The position numbers were made by a program, and so were the translations under genes. The notes beneath the pieces are model-generated. The model was given only the letters and a program-made list of their open reading frames with translations. It did no database searches and was not told where the DNA came from. Shown here one piece after another: positions 32,219 to 44,229 of a stretch of 64,000 bases of DNA. Within the stretch, counting starts at the first letter, position 1, and each line of letters opens with the position of its first letter. The stretch comes from Lunularia cruciata. Lineage: Eukaryota > Streptophyta > Marchantiopsida > Lunulariales > Lunulariaceae. Location: assembly GCA_948567375.1 (NCBI GenBank), contig OX419756.1:39198333-39262332 (forward strand), in the 5' to 3' direction.

Positions 32219-32625
32219 TGTTATATTTGGCTTGTAATATGAGATTTAATTGATCAAGAGCAAACGTGACTGATGCAACACCTTGTTGTTTCATGCAGTG
32301 CTGGACAGTCACTTGTCTAGATATGTTCAGTCACTACTATTGCAAAGTATTAAAGTGACTAGATATCTTGATATCTTGAATTTTCAAAAAGTCACGCCAA
32401 GTTTCTATTCAAGAGTTCAATCGGATGACCTTGATGAGAAACTATGCCTGTTTGTTTGTGTATATATATATATATAAAGGGTCGAAGGGTGGTGTGAGCC
32501 TCAAGGTAGCTTCCGGAACAGGAAGTGAACCACGAAATCGGAGGACAGGATGTACTCTGATTTCTATTTAATGGGGTTTATGATGTGCTACTTAGAGAGG
32601 TCCTGGGAGAACGTGTTTTCTAACA
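32219..32625 (+). repeat. copia 3' LTR
   Basis: It is preceded by the polypurine tract AAAAGGTGGAGAT (about 32206). It starts TGTTATATTTGGCTTG and ends ..TTTTCTAACA (TG..CA). It contains a (TA)8 run at 32461-32476. It is homologous over its whole length to the LTR at 62829-63262 on the other strand. Confidence 0.85.
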
Positions 32626-35600
32626 CGTTTCAGCTCTAAACATATCGCTCGCTCGTTTGTAGACTGGAAATCCAAGCATGGGCTGTGTAGTGGAGTACGC
32701 AATCCTCCATCTAAAGGTAAAACATCTGTCACTCACAGTCACGTGTTTCAAGTTGAAAGCAGCCGGATACAAATAGTGTCCCGTTCTCTAATTTGACTCA
32801 GCAACAGGTTAAGCACATCATAGTGATCGGACACCGATCATGTGTAAGAATTGAAGCTTTCATAAAATTGACACCCGACGACGGCAATTATTCAACGTAA
32901 GTTTTAGGATGTCTTGCATTTGTTAAAATTCTTCCATTCAAATTAAGCTCGGTGCTCTCCTTCAGAAATACTCCTTATCTTGCGGTGGTAACTATATTGA
33001 CTAGGACTTTTATCGAAAAGTGGATGGAGATCGGTAAACCGGCAAGACAAAGAGTCAAAGCCAAGTGTTCAGACGAAGAGAAAGTCGATTTAGTGTGCAA
33101 ATCCTGCGAAAAGGTTCAGTTCCTACCCCTTCTTCAAAGCAATCAATCCACTCCATCAAATCGCGTGGACTATCGAGAGAAGTCTTCTTATTGCGTTAAG
33201 TAAGCCCATCATCCATTCTGAACCGAAACCTTCACGGTTCCAAAATGATAGCAGCTGCACAGTTAGATTTTTCTCGATCACTGACGAGTTGGTCGGACGG
33301 ACGTGTGCGCTCGCAGGAATCCGAGAATAACTCTCTCGAGAATCTGCTTACTTACCTGTTTGTGGTAGAAGCGATCCATTCAGGTGACACTACTCTTCAT
33401 GGGGGATACTATGATCACACAGCTGGAACTTTTCTGAAATGGGACTACGATCTGCACCCGAGTAGCACCACTGTCTGAAAGGCAAGCAAGCACCTGGGCA
33501 ATCGAGACAACTTGGACTCTTCGAAGAGAGTAGGTAGCCAAGGACGACTTCGACTTCTCTACGGTGGAAGTCATTGAGATCATTATGTGAATATAGAATT
33601 GATAAGAAATTGATCAAAAATTTGAAGGAGCATATGGAGAGTGGTTTTCGTTATGCCATGAAGTTTTGATGTGCTGACTTTATATTTACTTTCACTTAAA
33701 AAAAGCTCCTTAGCAAAATGTTCAACATGAGAATCATGGTGACCTTTTACTCGTTTTTAAATACTGTACTTTCGTCCTCTGCTATCCTCTGTAGCCAACG
33801 CTTTTTGTCCAGGTACAACTTTAATTAGCATGACATGCATAGGATATATTTGGTTTTATATATATACATCTAGTTTAATATAACATTTTTATGCTGCTCG
33901 GTTGAAAGCCCACTCTATTGGGACCTACAAAATGGTTGACTTTCATTTTGCCTAGTAGGAGAAAACCTCTCAATCTGTAACATCATCAGTAACATTTCCA
34001 GATTAATCCATAGTACATATTGCTCGAAGTAGCATCTTCTTCTGGAAGAGTCATACATATAACTTCGAGATCAAGACTAACTAAACAAGGCTTTGAAATC
34101 AAGGCTCACTAAACAATGTACGAATGTCGTTACATTGGTACACGGTGGTAAAAGACCTGCATCTTGTGTTTACTTGTAGTTTTAGAATTGAATTCTCCTC
34201 TAGCGCATTGAGTGCATAGGATGGATGAGGAGAGAAGGAATTCGAAAGCTAAAGTTTCTAGATCCAGTTTTCCTTGCAATTGACATCCCAACCAAACAAG
34301 ATAGAAGGACTTAGTTCACTCAGTTCCTCTAAGACGGTTGACAGCTACACCAGGTTTCTTAACATAAACACTTCTTTTCAAGATTTGTGTCTACACACAT
34401 GTCCAGGTAAACTTATACTTAGTCCAAGATGATCGGGTGTCAGTAGAGGATGTCTTGGTTACAGACTCTATACGAGAAACAGTTTTGGAGGGGGTGATTA
34501 TCCATCCCTTGGATATGCAGCAGCAGTTGCAGCGCAAGGTCTCCAAGTATAGGGGTATGTAGCGATGTCACCTCTTTGTTCCTCTAGCCTTGGAGCAAGC
34601 TATAGACATGGCATTCTACACATTTGTCAAGGAGTGCACAAGAGCTTATCATGTTTGATGCTAAGGGTATCACTCTCACTCTCTATCTATAGGGGCTTAG
34701 CCACATTTTACCTATTTTGTCTCGCCTTTGTGAGGCTTGATGGGGTCTTCCCATCCTATGTGTTTTCTACGCGCGTGCGCCATTTCCCTTTTCAAGATCT
34801 ATCCATCTATCATACAAAATTGTAAACCTTCAAACCTTACGGCTAGCTTTACCTCCTTTAATTTCTATGAAAGCTGGGTTCGTAGAAACTTCCACAAGCT
34901 TCGAGAAACCAAAACTTGCAAATCCAATTTCCCTCATACGGGCAAGACACAAAGTAATACGCGTAAACCGACCAATCAACCTCGCTTTCCTTGAAGGAAA
35001 CTGACGGTGAAGTAGCCCTCGTCCTCCTACCTGTTAACTGTTAACGTCAGCTCCTTCCAGAAACCCAACGAACTGAGGGTGAAGTAAGCTGTTAACCTTC
35101 ACAGAGAATATAAGCTCCGCCGACCACGTAGACATTTTGTCTGCAGAAAGCACCATGTCTGTCAGTCAGCACGGTACGCGGTAGTTAGTAGGAGTCCAGT
35201 ACCGATAGCATACCTGGGAGATCCCTGAGGATAGGCCAGTTCATCGTTTATTGACGAACTCACGTCAGGATGGTTCTGCTATCACGAGAATAACGTTCAT
35301 AAATCAATCGACGTTTCAAATCAAGTTCCAATACATGGGAGTACCACAGTAGTAGTAATAGTAGTAGTACAGTGCCTTAGGAGGATTTTATTATGTTGCG
35401 AGATTCTCTTGGCATTTCTAGCAACTACTCTTTCTACTACGGCGTTTGCCACAAGTGTGTTATACATAGTTTTAGTTCAAGGTTTATGGTGCTCTCTCGT
35501 TATAAACAAGTGTTGCACAGAGAGAGAGATCTTAGTTGTTTAATAGTTGGGAATGAATACCAAGGTTACCGACTTTGTGATAGATACTCCTACTTCTCTT

Positions 35601-36160
35601 CAGAGGACTTGTTCCGACCTCCTCAATATAAACCTGTAATCAGTGGTCTAGTGGTATTGTCTTATTATTTCAGGATTCTTCCATTCCCATGGAAAGGACG
35701 AGGGGTTTCCTACGTGAACCATATACCAATAAAACTCTTGTATAAACCTTGCCTTGCCACACAATGAGAGGATGATTATGAGTATTACACGCTTCTTAAT
35801 TTTGATTATCGACTATCAAAATAGTCGATACTAGCTCCCAACTTAATTAGAGCACCAAAGTCAATTAGAGCAGTAATGCTAAAGCTAATACAAGCTGGTA
35901 ATCTGTACTATATTTAGCAGCCAGGATACGACAAGGTTCCATGCTCAATGATCATGTTGATAGTATGGACGACAGGCCTTGACTTCCCAAAATCGTCCAC
36001 GTGGCTTGCCAGGTGCATGGCCGATATGGAAGAGATGTGGAGCCTACGGCAAACTCCGTACTACGAGCGATCTCGCTCTCTCTCTCCTTTTCTTCTCTTG
36101 TCGACGCTTCCTTGCTTCCTCCTCCCTTCAGCTCATCACCTATGACGGATCGATCGTTGT
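32626..36160. other. intergenic region, no supported gene
   Basis: There is no open frame with a recognisable product on either strand. Notable sequence: an (AGT/AAT)-type trinucleotide run at about 35349-35371, and a segment at about 34715-34790 (contains GGCTTGATGGGGTCTTCCCA) that resembles the interior of the small inverted-repeat element at 53559-53892. The last few hundred bases are the promoter side of the GST gene. Confidence 0.6.
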
Positions 36161-36172
36161 TCGTTTTATAAA
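36061..36172 (+). promoter_or_regulatory. core promoter of the GST gene (CT-rich tract and TATA box)
   Basis: A CT-rich stretch at about 36070-36110 is followed by TTTATAAAG (TATAAA at 36167-36172), about 160 bp before the start codon. A leader intron GT..AG fits at 36229-36310 (donor GAAG/GTATGT, acceptor CATCGCAG/GT), placing the start codon in the second transcribed exon. Confidence 0.55.
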
Positions 36173-36328
36173 GAGGGGTCCGCGCCATTAGCATTTGATT
36201 CCGGAGGCAATCGATTGATTGAAGGAAGGTATGTGCTGCTCCAGCTGCTGAAGTATTAGAACCCCGATATCGCGAGAATCGACAAGATTGATTGCCACTT
36301 TCCATCGCAGGTGCTGTTGTCGACGAAG

Positions 36329-38267
36329 ATGGCCAGCTCTTTGCCAACGTTTTACACCTATCCGCTGGCTTTTAACCCAGCGAAGGCCAAACTCGCGCTC
36401 GAGGAATGCAATATCAAGGTAGGAGAGGAGCTTGTCTTTTGGAGATGGATGGCTTGATCGCATTGCAGCTTGATCTCTTCAGTTGCGATGGTTGTTTTAG
36501 AAGAGAAAAGGGCGACCGCGTAGAAAACACGAAGGATGGGAAGACCTGCTGACCTGTTGTTTTAGACCTGTTGTTTTAGAATGGTGAATTGAGCAGCGGT
36601 TTCTTTGTTGATCTGCTATAAGTGCTTGGTGTATGATCTCGTCATTTCAGTGCCTTCCTGTCAGATTAGTGCCATCCACCCTGTAGTGTCGTTTTCTGTG
36701 CCTGCGTCAGTAGAAGCTGCGGTTATGGACACTGCAGCAGTATCGTATTTTAATTAGTAGGGAACCAAAGGGAAGTTTTGAGCTGGAAACAGGATCACCC
36801 GTCCAGTATTTATGCTTACTAATTAGGTGGCAGAGGATCTCGTCCTCTGCCGAATTTCTTCAGGTCCTTCTGGGCGGTCTACGCCTTGCAGTGGTTAGAT
36901 TTTAATTAGTAGATAATTGAATATATGAGGTTTAAAGGAAACTCAATAGTTCTTTTGTCGTCAGGAGTCGTGATGGAATCTTACGTGTATCAAGCCCTTT
37001 CCAGAAGTCGTGGCATAGTGTCCAGTGACAGAACTTATAAAATGCACTGGGAAGAAATGGCAAATATGTAGACAGAAAAGTCATGGTCGACTGTGCACAT
37101 AACCTGCGCACCTCACAGAGATGTGTCCTCCTTTCTTCGCAAAGCTGCTTGTAAAGATTGATAGCTCAGAGTGTTGACCGAGCTCGCCCTGTTTATATGC
37201 AATCTTTTGGCGAAACTGATTTCATTCACGGCAATATACTCGATCAACAGTTGCGATGGTTTGTCGCCACTCTCTCTCTTGTTTGCTACTGCTAACAAAA
37301 TCATCTTTCCCTTTCGGATAGCTTATTCATTTCGTGTTTCCTTCGGTGCGCAACCTGCAGTACGTCGAGAAGAAGGTTGATATCTTGGGAGGGCAATCGC
37401 TGGAACCGTGGTTCATAAAGCTGAATCCCAGTTCAGCGGTACCAGCTCTTGTCGTCGGAGAAGATGTTATTAACGAGTCTGCGGAGATTGTAAGGTTAGT
37501 GATGAACAAGGCCCTCATAATCTGCTCGCAGTTTTGGTAGTAACTTTGGCTAACACAATAATTGAGCCGGATCCTTTCCTCTTTCTTTTTCTCATTTAGG
37601 TATCTCATTTCATGACGATTCTATAGTGTATTGTCCTCAGTGTTGTACTAACTCTTACCCTTCCTTTCGGATGTGTAGGTGGGCAGATTCCCAGGGAACT
37701 CCCCTTGGTGGGAACAAAGTGGATAGGCAGTTTATTGACCAATGGATTAACAAGGTGGATCGCTGGGATGGAAATCTTTTCGCAGCTGCCTTTGGACCGG
37801 CTGGTGGTATTTTAAAGCTCACCGCCGAATACAAGATTAAAGTTGCAGAGGCTCAGGCTAAGAAAAATCCTGACTTGGCGGAGGTGTACAAAAAGAAGAT
37901 TGAAAACATTAAGGCCTCAATAGATGAACCCGATGACAAGGCTAAATGTGATGCTTGCAAAGCTGAACTCACCGGACTCTTGGATGAAGCTGAAAGTCGA
38001 CTCGCAAGTTCGGCCTATCTAGCAGGGGAGGAGTATTCTGCCGCCGATGTGATATTTACACCATGCCTCTATCGCATCCCTCAAGTAAAGCTGGACAAGG
38101 AGTTGATTGAACCTAGAAGCAATGTCAAAAGATACTGGGCGTCTCTGAAGAAGAGGCCGAGCTACAAGAAGACTTTCGGCGTCGCAGACAGTCCCTTAGG
38201 GGCGGCCAGTACGGCACTTCCTGCCTTCGGAAAAATTTTTCTGTCGAAGCTCACCAAGAAATATTGA
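36329..38267 (+). CDS. TCHQD: glutathione S-transferase, TCHQD class
   Basis: Three coding exons, 36329-36418, 37361-37494 and 37679-38267, join in frame to 270 residues (TCHQD proteins are about 265-270). The thioredoxin-like N-terminal domain (about residues 5-85) begins FYTYPLAFNPAKAKLALEE. It has the cis-proline loop NPSSAVPALV and the glutathione-binding NESAEIVR. The helical C-terminal domain carries YLAGEEYSAADVIFTPCLYR and the class-typical RYWASLKKRPSYKKTFG near the end. These enzymes conjugate or reduce substrates with glutathione. The class is named for similarity to bacterial tetrachlorohydroquinone dehalogenase, and its plant substrate is unsettled. No targeting peptide is evident. 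It is transcribed towards the deubiquitinase gene. A GDAP1-like assignment is the only near alternative. Confidence 0.88.
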
Positions 38268-39657
38268 AATCGGAAGGCGTTTGAGAGGATCAGCCACCAA
38301 TCGAATCTACAGTGATGTACAGTGGGGGAAAGCTGTAGGCCGCCAATCGCGCACAAGTAAAGGAGGGGCGACCTTCCCCAACAATTCTATGATCTCTGAA
38401 GGTCTAAAGCGTACGCTACTTTTGTCTTCATATATAATTTCTTTGAAAGTAGAGACCATAAACCCTGATAGTAAAAAATCCTCATCGGGCAGGTGTCGAG
38501 AAGGATTCGTTCGTTTCTTGTATGTATGTAGACCGTGATTCTATCGAACGAGATAAACAGCCGACTTTTTAGTTCAGTGACTACCTTGGGCCAATTTCGT
38601 TACTTTTCAAGCGCTCAAACTTTTACTCTGTAATTTAATTAGAGATTTAGAGGTGTAGAGCAAACTTCTTTACCTGTAAGTTTTCCCTATTAGGTTCAAA
38701 CCGGCTGCAGACGTTTGATTGCACACCGAGTGCCACGGCAAAGTGGCGAACTTTCTTGTCAAATTCTTACGCTAGACGTTTCTCTTGCCGATCCAAGATG
38801 GTTCACTTACCAACCAAAACTGTCAATGTAACAATGCCTATATATTATGTGAGAACCTTTCAGACGCCTGTACTGTTCCCTCGTGGGAAAACCTGTTGTC
38901 CGATCACAAAATCTATTAGCTCACACGCATTGAGTGAAAATGCCAGTTCTAACTTTTGACCCAGATGATGTGTTAACCATCGCTTCACATACTCTGGGGA
39001 TATCTATATATACATTCCCAGAAATGGCAACTTTTATCGTTCAAAGACATAATAACCAAGCCGAATTTACATTCGAAACTGGATAAGTTTCTGCCACTAG
39101 TAAGTTGATTTAACATCCAAAACTAATTTCTGACCATTCTCCCGCTGGCGTAAAACATGAACTGCTCACTGTAAATAGACATGCGAACTTGGAGCCAAAT
39201 TGAGGGTTACCATGGTGAGGGAAATTATTAGTCCGCAAATTGACTTGGCGAAATACAGCTGTGATGTAACCCGGAAAGAAGATAGATGCTGTTTCATCGC
39301 TACGTAGAGAACAGAACAGAGAACAGAACAACAGGCCGAGAAAACGCCGACAGGATTAGGCCAAGAGAGCAATTCACCATAAAATTTGACACATCCAAAT
39401 TGACCGCATCAACAGAAAAAATTGTTACAAGTAGTAGCCCAAGGAGGTCGATTCCAGATCATATGAAGCGGGAGAATATATACGTTGGGACACAATTTGT
39501 GCAGTCGCAGGAAACCAGAAAGATCTTGAAAATATATGCAAAACCAGAATCCTCTATCTTCAGTCAGAGATGACTTGCAACGCACCTCCAAGCCGAGGGA
39601 GGTTGATATAATACATAAATCCAAGATAGATGGGACGAGCGGTACGAGAATCAGGTT
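38268..39657. other. intergenic region between the convergent GST and UBP genes
   Basis: About 1.4 kb containing the two 3' ends. I see no further coding sequence, only short chance frames. Confidence 0.6.
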
Positions 39658-42600
39658 TTAATCGAACCTTCTTTTCCCATTTTGGGAGCCTACTCCTACA
39701 TGCTTCCCTCCTCTGGAACCATTGCCAGATCCATTTCCAATATGTTTACCATTTCCGTTCCCGTTCGCATGTCCATTGTTGACTCCATTTCCAACTTTAC
39801 TACTTCCAAAAGCTTGAAAAGGATTGTCAGATTTTAATGAACCATTACTTCTGTCCGTGGGAATCTCGGTACTATCAAAATCTCCCGCTTTCTTCCGCAC
39901 CTTTTTACTTCTACCTCGATCATACTCGGCGTCCCTGTAAGATAAAAACGTTTGAAATCAGCAGAGCACATCATTCAACGACCACAGTAAACTGGACGAA
40001 GGATCAATCAAAGCGGCAACACAACTTACAATTCTCAAGTGGTAGGTAAAAGTTGAACACACGTACCAAAAATCTAGTTTCGAGGTGGGGACCTTGTCCG
40101 ACTCTTTCAGCAGCCGGTCAACCTCTTTGTCAATCCCTTCGTCTTCGTTCCACCGTGGGACTGCAGGAATAACAAACAGAATTAACTCGTGGACACTATG
40201 TAAACTCTTTGCTCAAGACGATGAGAAAAAAAACTGCATGGGTACAGGAGTAACTTGAGAAGAAAATCTCACCTCCCACACCGTACAGGTTATTCGTTAA
40301 AGTCAGGTGTGATGACCCAATAGCACCATTTGTTCCGTTGGACCCATTCGACCCTTTCATGGAATTTGTTACGTTTTCATTGCTCATCCCGTTAGCCAGC
40401 GAATGTTCTCTAGGCGCGCCAATGTCGGTTTCCATCGGTTGACAACTAGCTCCATCGTTCCTGTCGCCCCTTAGCTCTGCTCCAGAGTGATGCTCTTCTC
40501 TCCTCCCTAGTGGCTCCTCAGTATGGTCTGCATTGGAAGTATTGACCTTCCCGCCACCATTTTCCACACCTGTTGCTGGAAGGTCATTAACCTCCACCCT
40601 CAACCCCGAGGCGTCTGTCGCTGCGCTAACCTTGGACGAATCTACAACGGCAGCTTGATTGTCCTTAACTTGCACAGTTGATGCAATACCATTGTTTCTG
40701 TGATCCAATTGATCGATAGAATTTAAGTGGTCCAACTTTTGGGGGGCCTCTTCGGACACAGCCGAGACGACTGCAGTAACGCCACTTTCAGAATCCTTCT
40801 GCTGCCTCTTGTTTCCTGGAACTTCGGCATTGGCAGAAAGACGTCTCTTCCCATCCTTCCTCGCAGGAGTTGAAGGCTCGAATGACACATGCCCAGTTTG
40901 AACAAGCGGACTTTTATTGGCCCCTCGTATGGCTCTCGCCAAAAAATATCGCCTGGTGCGGGGCATAGCTCGCAACAATCTCAACAGACTTTGAGATGAG
41001 CCGGAGGCCATCATAACACCACTAGTACTCTTATAATGTTCATCCCAATCGGCCTCAACTTCAGTCCCACTGACTGTACAGTCATTCTCGACTTCAGACA
41101 TTTTATCGTTCGTGTCTTTCGTTTCAGTACAAGGCACTGGTTGCGTCGGTACTCCAGTACTCGAGGGGCCCTCAGAAGAGAGCGGGGGAGGCACTATGGC
41201 AACAGCGGGAGGAGGCTTTACGGATGACTCCTTTGGGTTCAAACTTTGCTTCGTAAGAACTTCAGCATCATGCTTGACGCCATTTGCACTTGCAATGACG
41301 ACATCGTTGCTAGTAAGTTTAGACGCACCGTTGGCAACAACATCGGATGTACCGTTTGGAATACTATTTGCAAAGCCAGACAAATTCTTTATCTCCTTAG
41401 GAGGTGCAGCAATCACAGATGGAGCTGGAGCTGGAGCTGGAGCTGGAACAGATGGTGTCTTCGGCGGGATTTGCTCTGGTGCAGTAGGTTCTCTTTTCAC
41501 CTCACGAACATAGAAGAGCATGTACGCCTTTTGTTCCAGCACTGTTCTCTCACTTACTTGCCTCACCTGCAAAGCCACAACGCAGTTGAAAGAAAGACTT
41601 GAGAACGCTGATGTGTTAAACCGAAACGTCAAAGCGGGCATTGAAGCTTACTGCGCAGTCATTTATTCAAAAGAAGGTCTTACTAGGAAGCCTTCCAACT
41701 GTAATGGCTGCACAACCAGTGACATTACTGTACCTAACAGAACATGGAAGTCTCCGGCTCACTGCCAAATAAGAAGCAGGGATGATGATGAATGAGTACC
41801 CGACTGTCGTCAAGAACATGCCAAATGTCTGAGGAAGTCCGGACAAAGCAGTAATAGTGTCCAGAGTGTGTAGACCAGCCGGAATGCACTAAGACACCGT
41901 AGAGTCTGTACTTCAGATTGCTATCCTGCCAACCCGTAACACACGTTAGTGAAGGGAAACTGATGTTCGGAACAAAGTGAAGAATTTGGTGCACTCTAGT
42001 CTTCAAAACCACGACTTCCAAGGAGCTTGACAAGACTGTAATTACTGTTTACCTGACTGCTGCTAAAAGGCTTCATGTCGAGAGTCGTTCCAAATTCGAC
42101 CTTCTTGTCGATCTTACCTCCGACCGAACCAGTACTGCTGAATCTCTTGAATTGGATTGTCATTATATTTGGGACGGTTTCAATGGTGAACTGCTTCTGA
42201 GCCCGAACTTTCTTCTTACAGTGGGCGCATCGATACTTATTGTCTCCATCAAGTGTGTCAACAGCAGTGAAGCGGGTCAAAGCCTTCGTCAAAGAGTCTG
42301 CACGGACTATATCTAAGCTTAAGTCTAAAAAGGGATCGTAAGTGTTCGAACAGTGCGAGCAGACAGAGCATTTGACCTGAAAATATTGCCATTTGCTGTC
42401 AGCAATCAAGCTCGACAGACAGGTTGATATGAACGTATTTTGCTTCTGTCAACGGGAATGAGTGCCTATATTAAAACACTAATAGTGGAACCATCCTCTA
42501 TCCTCGATTTAAGATAAAAACACAACGATAAAGCAGAGAAAAGACAAGTTCCCACTCCACAACCTCCTGAAGGCAGCATTCCCCAGTTTGACAAGTGCAG

Positions 42601-43874
42601 TCACTAATTTAGTCATCAGCCCCAAATAATTGGATAAAATTACAACAAGTCCAACTCAAAACCGTTGTGTCAAACGCACCTGACTGCGAAGTCGGCCACC
42701 AAAAATTTTGTATACCAAGCTCTTATCTTGACTAGGCTTGGAGTTAGAGTTGGAGCTGGTTGCAAGCTCCGGGGGGATGCAGCATTTATGCAGAGCTTCC
42801 AGAAGGTATCGCATATACTCGTGCGCATCCTCCTGGCGACACATCCTGAAAGATCGAGAAATAGCTAATCTTCTGGTCAAGGACGAGACTCCTTATCAAG
42901 ATCGGATCTCATCATGTTAGATCAGTGATGTCAATCTTCAACATCGAGAAGGGAAATGCACAAGGTAGGAGGATACAGCGCAAGTTCTTTGCAAACTTGT
43001 TTGGTGCGACAACCCTCCCCGACGCGGTTAAAGCTTGCGACACATGTTCCTGAAGAGCACAAAAAGCACAAAATCCAGGTACTCTGCCTGCAAGCGTACA
43101 TTTACCAGATGGTTTAGTGAGCATTGTGCCATTCTCGCATTCCCTAGTTTCCTGCAGCTCACAAGACAAACACATACCACATCCGCTATCCAGGAGCTCT
43201 ATAAGGCAGTCCGTCCAACTAGAGAAGGACAAATTCGTTACGAGAAACTAACCAGGACATCTTCACAGCTTAGGAGACGGAAACAAGTTAACACATGCAG
43301 CGAAAGACTCGGACACTTACAAGACGATTTATGCTGACCACTTTGGCAATACCCCGCAAGCGGTGGGGTGTAAGTCAGACATTGCAGAACAGAATTCAGA
43401 AAGCAGGTGTTACCCAGGTTTGACAAGCCTGCTCCCTGCAACCCAATGCGCAATGGTCAGCATCAAACTCCTCAGGTTCAGGCTCAGGTACACACTGATC
43501 AAAATCCTATACATTGACGGTCATACAACCAGCACCATCGGAGCAGGGGGCAAAACGCCTACAATTTTTTGCGCCGTCGGCCACTGCAGGGGCATGCTAG
43601 AAGGGAGCCGCTGCGCATTTTGTTTACTGTTTAGCTTGTTCAAGAGCTGTTGTTGTTGGCCTCCTCCTGTTACCTCCCCAGCAGTCATGCTACTACTCAC
43701 CACAACCGGGTCATTCAATGGCTCCATCAAAGGGGCACTGTCATATGTACTCGAAGCATGAAATGCAATCCTCCTCTGCGTCCAAGCCCCTGGCATCCCC
43801 AACCCCACCTGGACCTCCCCTGTGTGCCTCTTGGCGGCTGCCATTATCCCCACTCCTCCTCCCCTCTCCATCAT
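39658..43874 (-). CDS. ubiquitin-specific protease (UBP23/USP36-like deubiquitinase)
   Basis: Nine exons on the minus strand join in frame: 43874-43527, 43435-43321, 43087-42977, 42864-42680, 42376-42053, 41925-41800, 41566-40273, 40160-40067, 39934-39658 (about 957 residues). It is a cysteine protease that removes ubiquitin from proteins. The Cys box [20 protein letters not shown] opens exon 2, and the [12 protein letters not shown] motif is in exon 4. The finger ligands CSVCSHCS and [10 protein letters not shown] are in exon 5. The His box [12 protein letters not shown] and Asp LDDSR are in exon 6. All catalytic residues are present. The C-terminal half is a long low-complexity tail with Ala-Pro repeats, a basic KKVRKK and a Gly/Asn-rich end. 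The exon 1 splice (donor GTT/GTATGA) and start Met are the least certain parts: Met 1, 2 or 11 are possible. It matches Arabidopsis UBP23 and animal USP36/42 in domain layout. Confidence 0.92.
41421..41448 (-). repeat. hexanucleotide repeat coding Ala-Pro in the UBP tail
   Basis: Four to five tandem GGAGCT/GCTGGA units encode APAPAPAP in exon 7 of the deubiquitinase gene. It stays in frame and is likely length-variable. Confidence 0.8.
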
Positions 43875-44185
43875 CCTTCTACCCTACTCCAAAAACCATC
43901 AACCCCACAATCAAATCCGCCTAAAATCCTTCCCTGGCGGCTGGCAACTCCCTCACTTACCCTCTCGATATGACGGGAATCCGAAGGAAAATTCAATCGA
44001 CTTCTTGACAGCAAACCCGGTTCTCTCCACGATTGTGCCTTCCGTAATCACTCTTCTCCTCCCTCCCTGCCCCTCCATTCACCTCAGGCTCTCACTCTCT
44101 TTAGGCTTCCTTCCTACCTTCCTACTCTCTCAGTCTGTAATACTGAGCTAATTCCTCTCCCTCTGTCTTCCTCGCTTCCCTCCCT

Positions 44186-44224
44186 TCTTCACTCTCTTTC
44201 TTCTCTTCTCTTCTCTTCTCCCTT
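44186..44224 (-). promoter_or_regulatory. GA-rich tract upstream of the UBP gene
   Basis: On the minus strand this is a run of GAGAA units (GAGAAGAGAAGAGAAGAGAA and neighbours), about 310 bp upstream of the likely start codon. The surrounding 43875-44230 is purine-rich on that strand. GA-repeat tracts are common in plant promoters and leaders and can be bound by GAGA-binding (BPC) factors. I see no clear TATA box nearby. Confidence 0.45.
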
Positions 44225-44229
44225 CGTTT

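Noticed and set aside
33245-33478. Open frame of 77 codons on the plus strand in the intergenic region
   Set aside because: No recognisable motif and overlapped by open frames on the other strand; looks like chance.
35393-35767. Open frame of 124 codons upstream of the GST gene
   Set aside because: Composition rich in Tyr, Ser and Cys without any domain, no homologous repeat in the window and no splice context; not supportable as a gene.
38690-38705. GGTTCAAACC resembling a tRNA B box
   Set aside because: No matching A box or cloverleaf could be folded around it.
43238-43453. Apparent start of the deubiquitinase at 43453
   Set aside because: The codon there is TTG, preceded by a stop. The GCAG before GGAGCAGGC at 43435 is a good intron acceptor and an upstream exon (43874-43527) fits, so translation does not start there.
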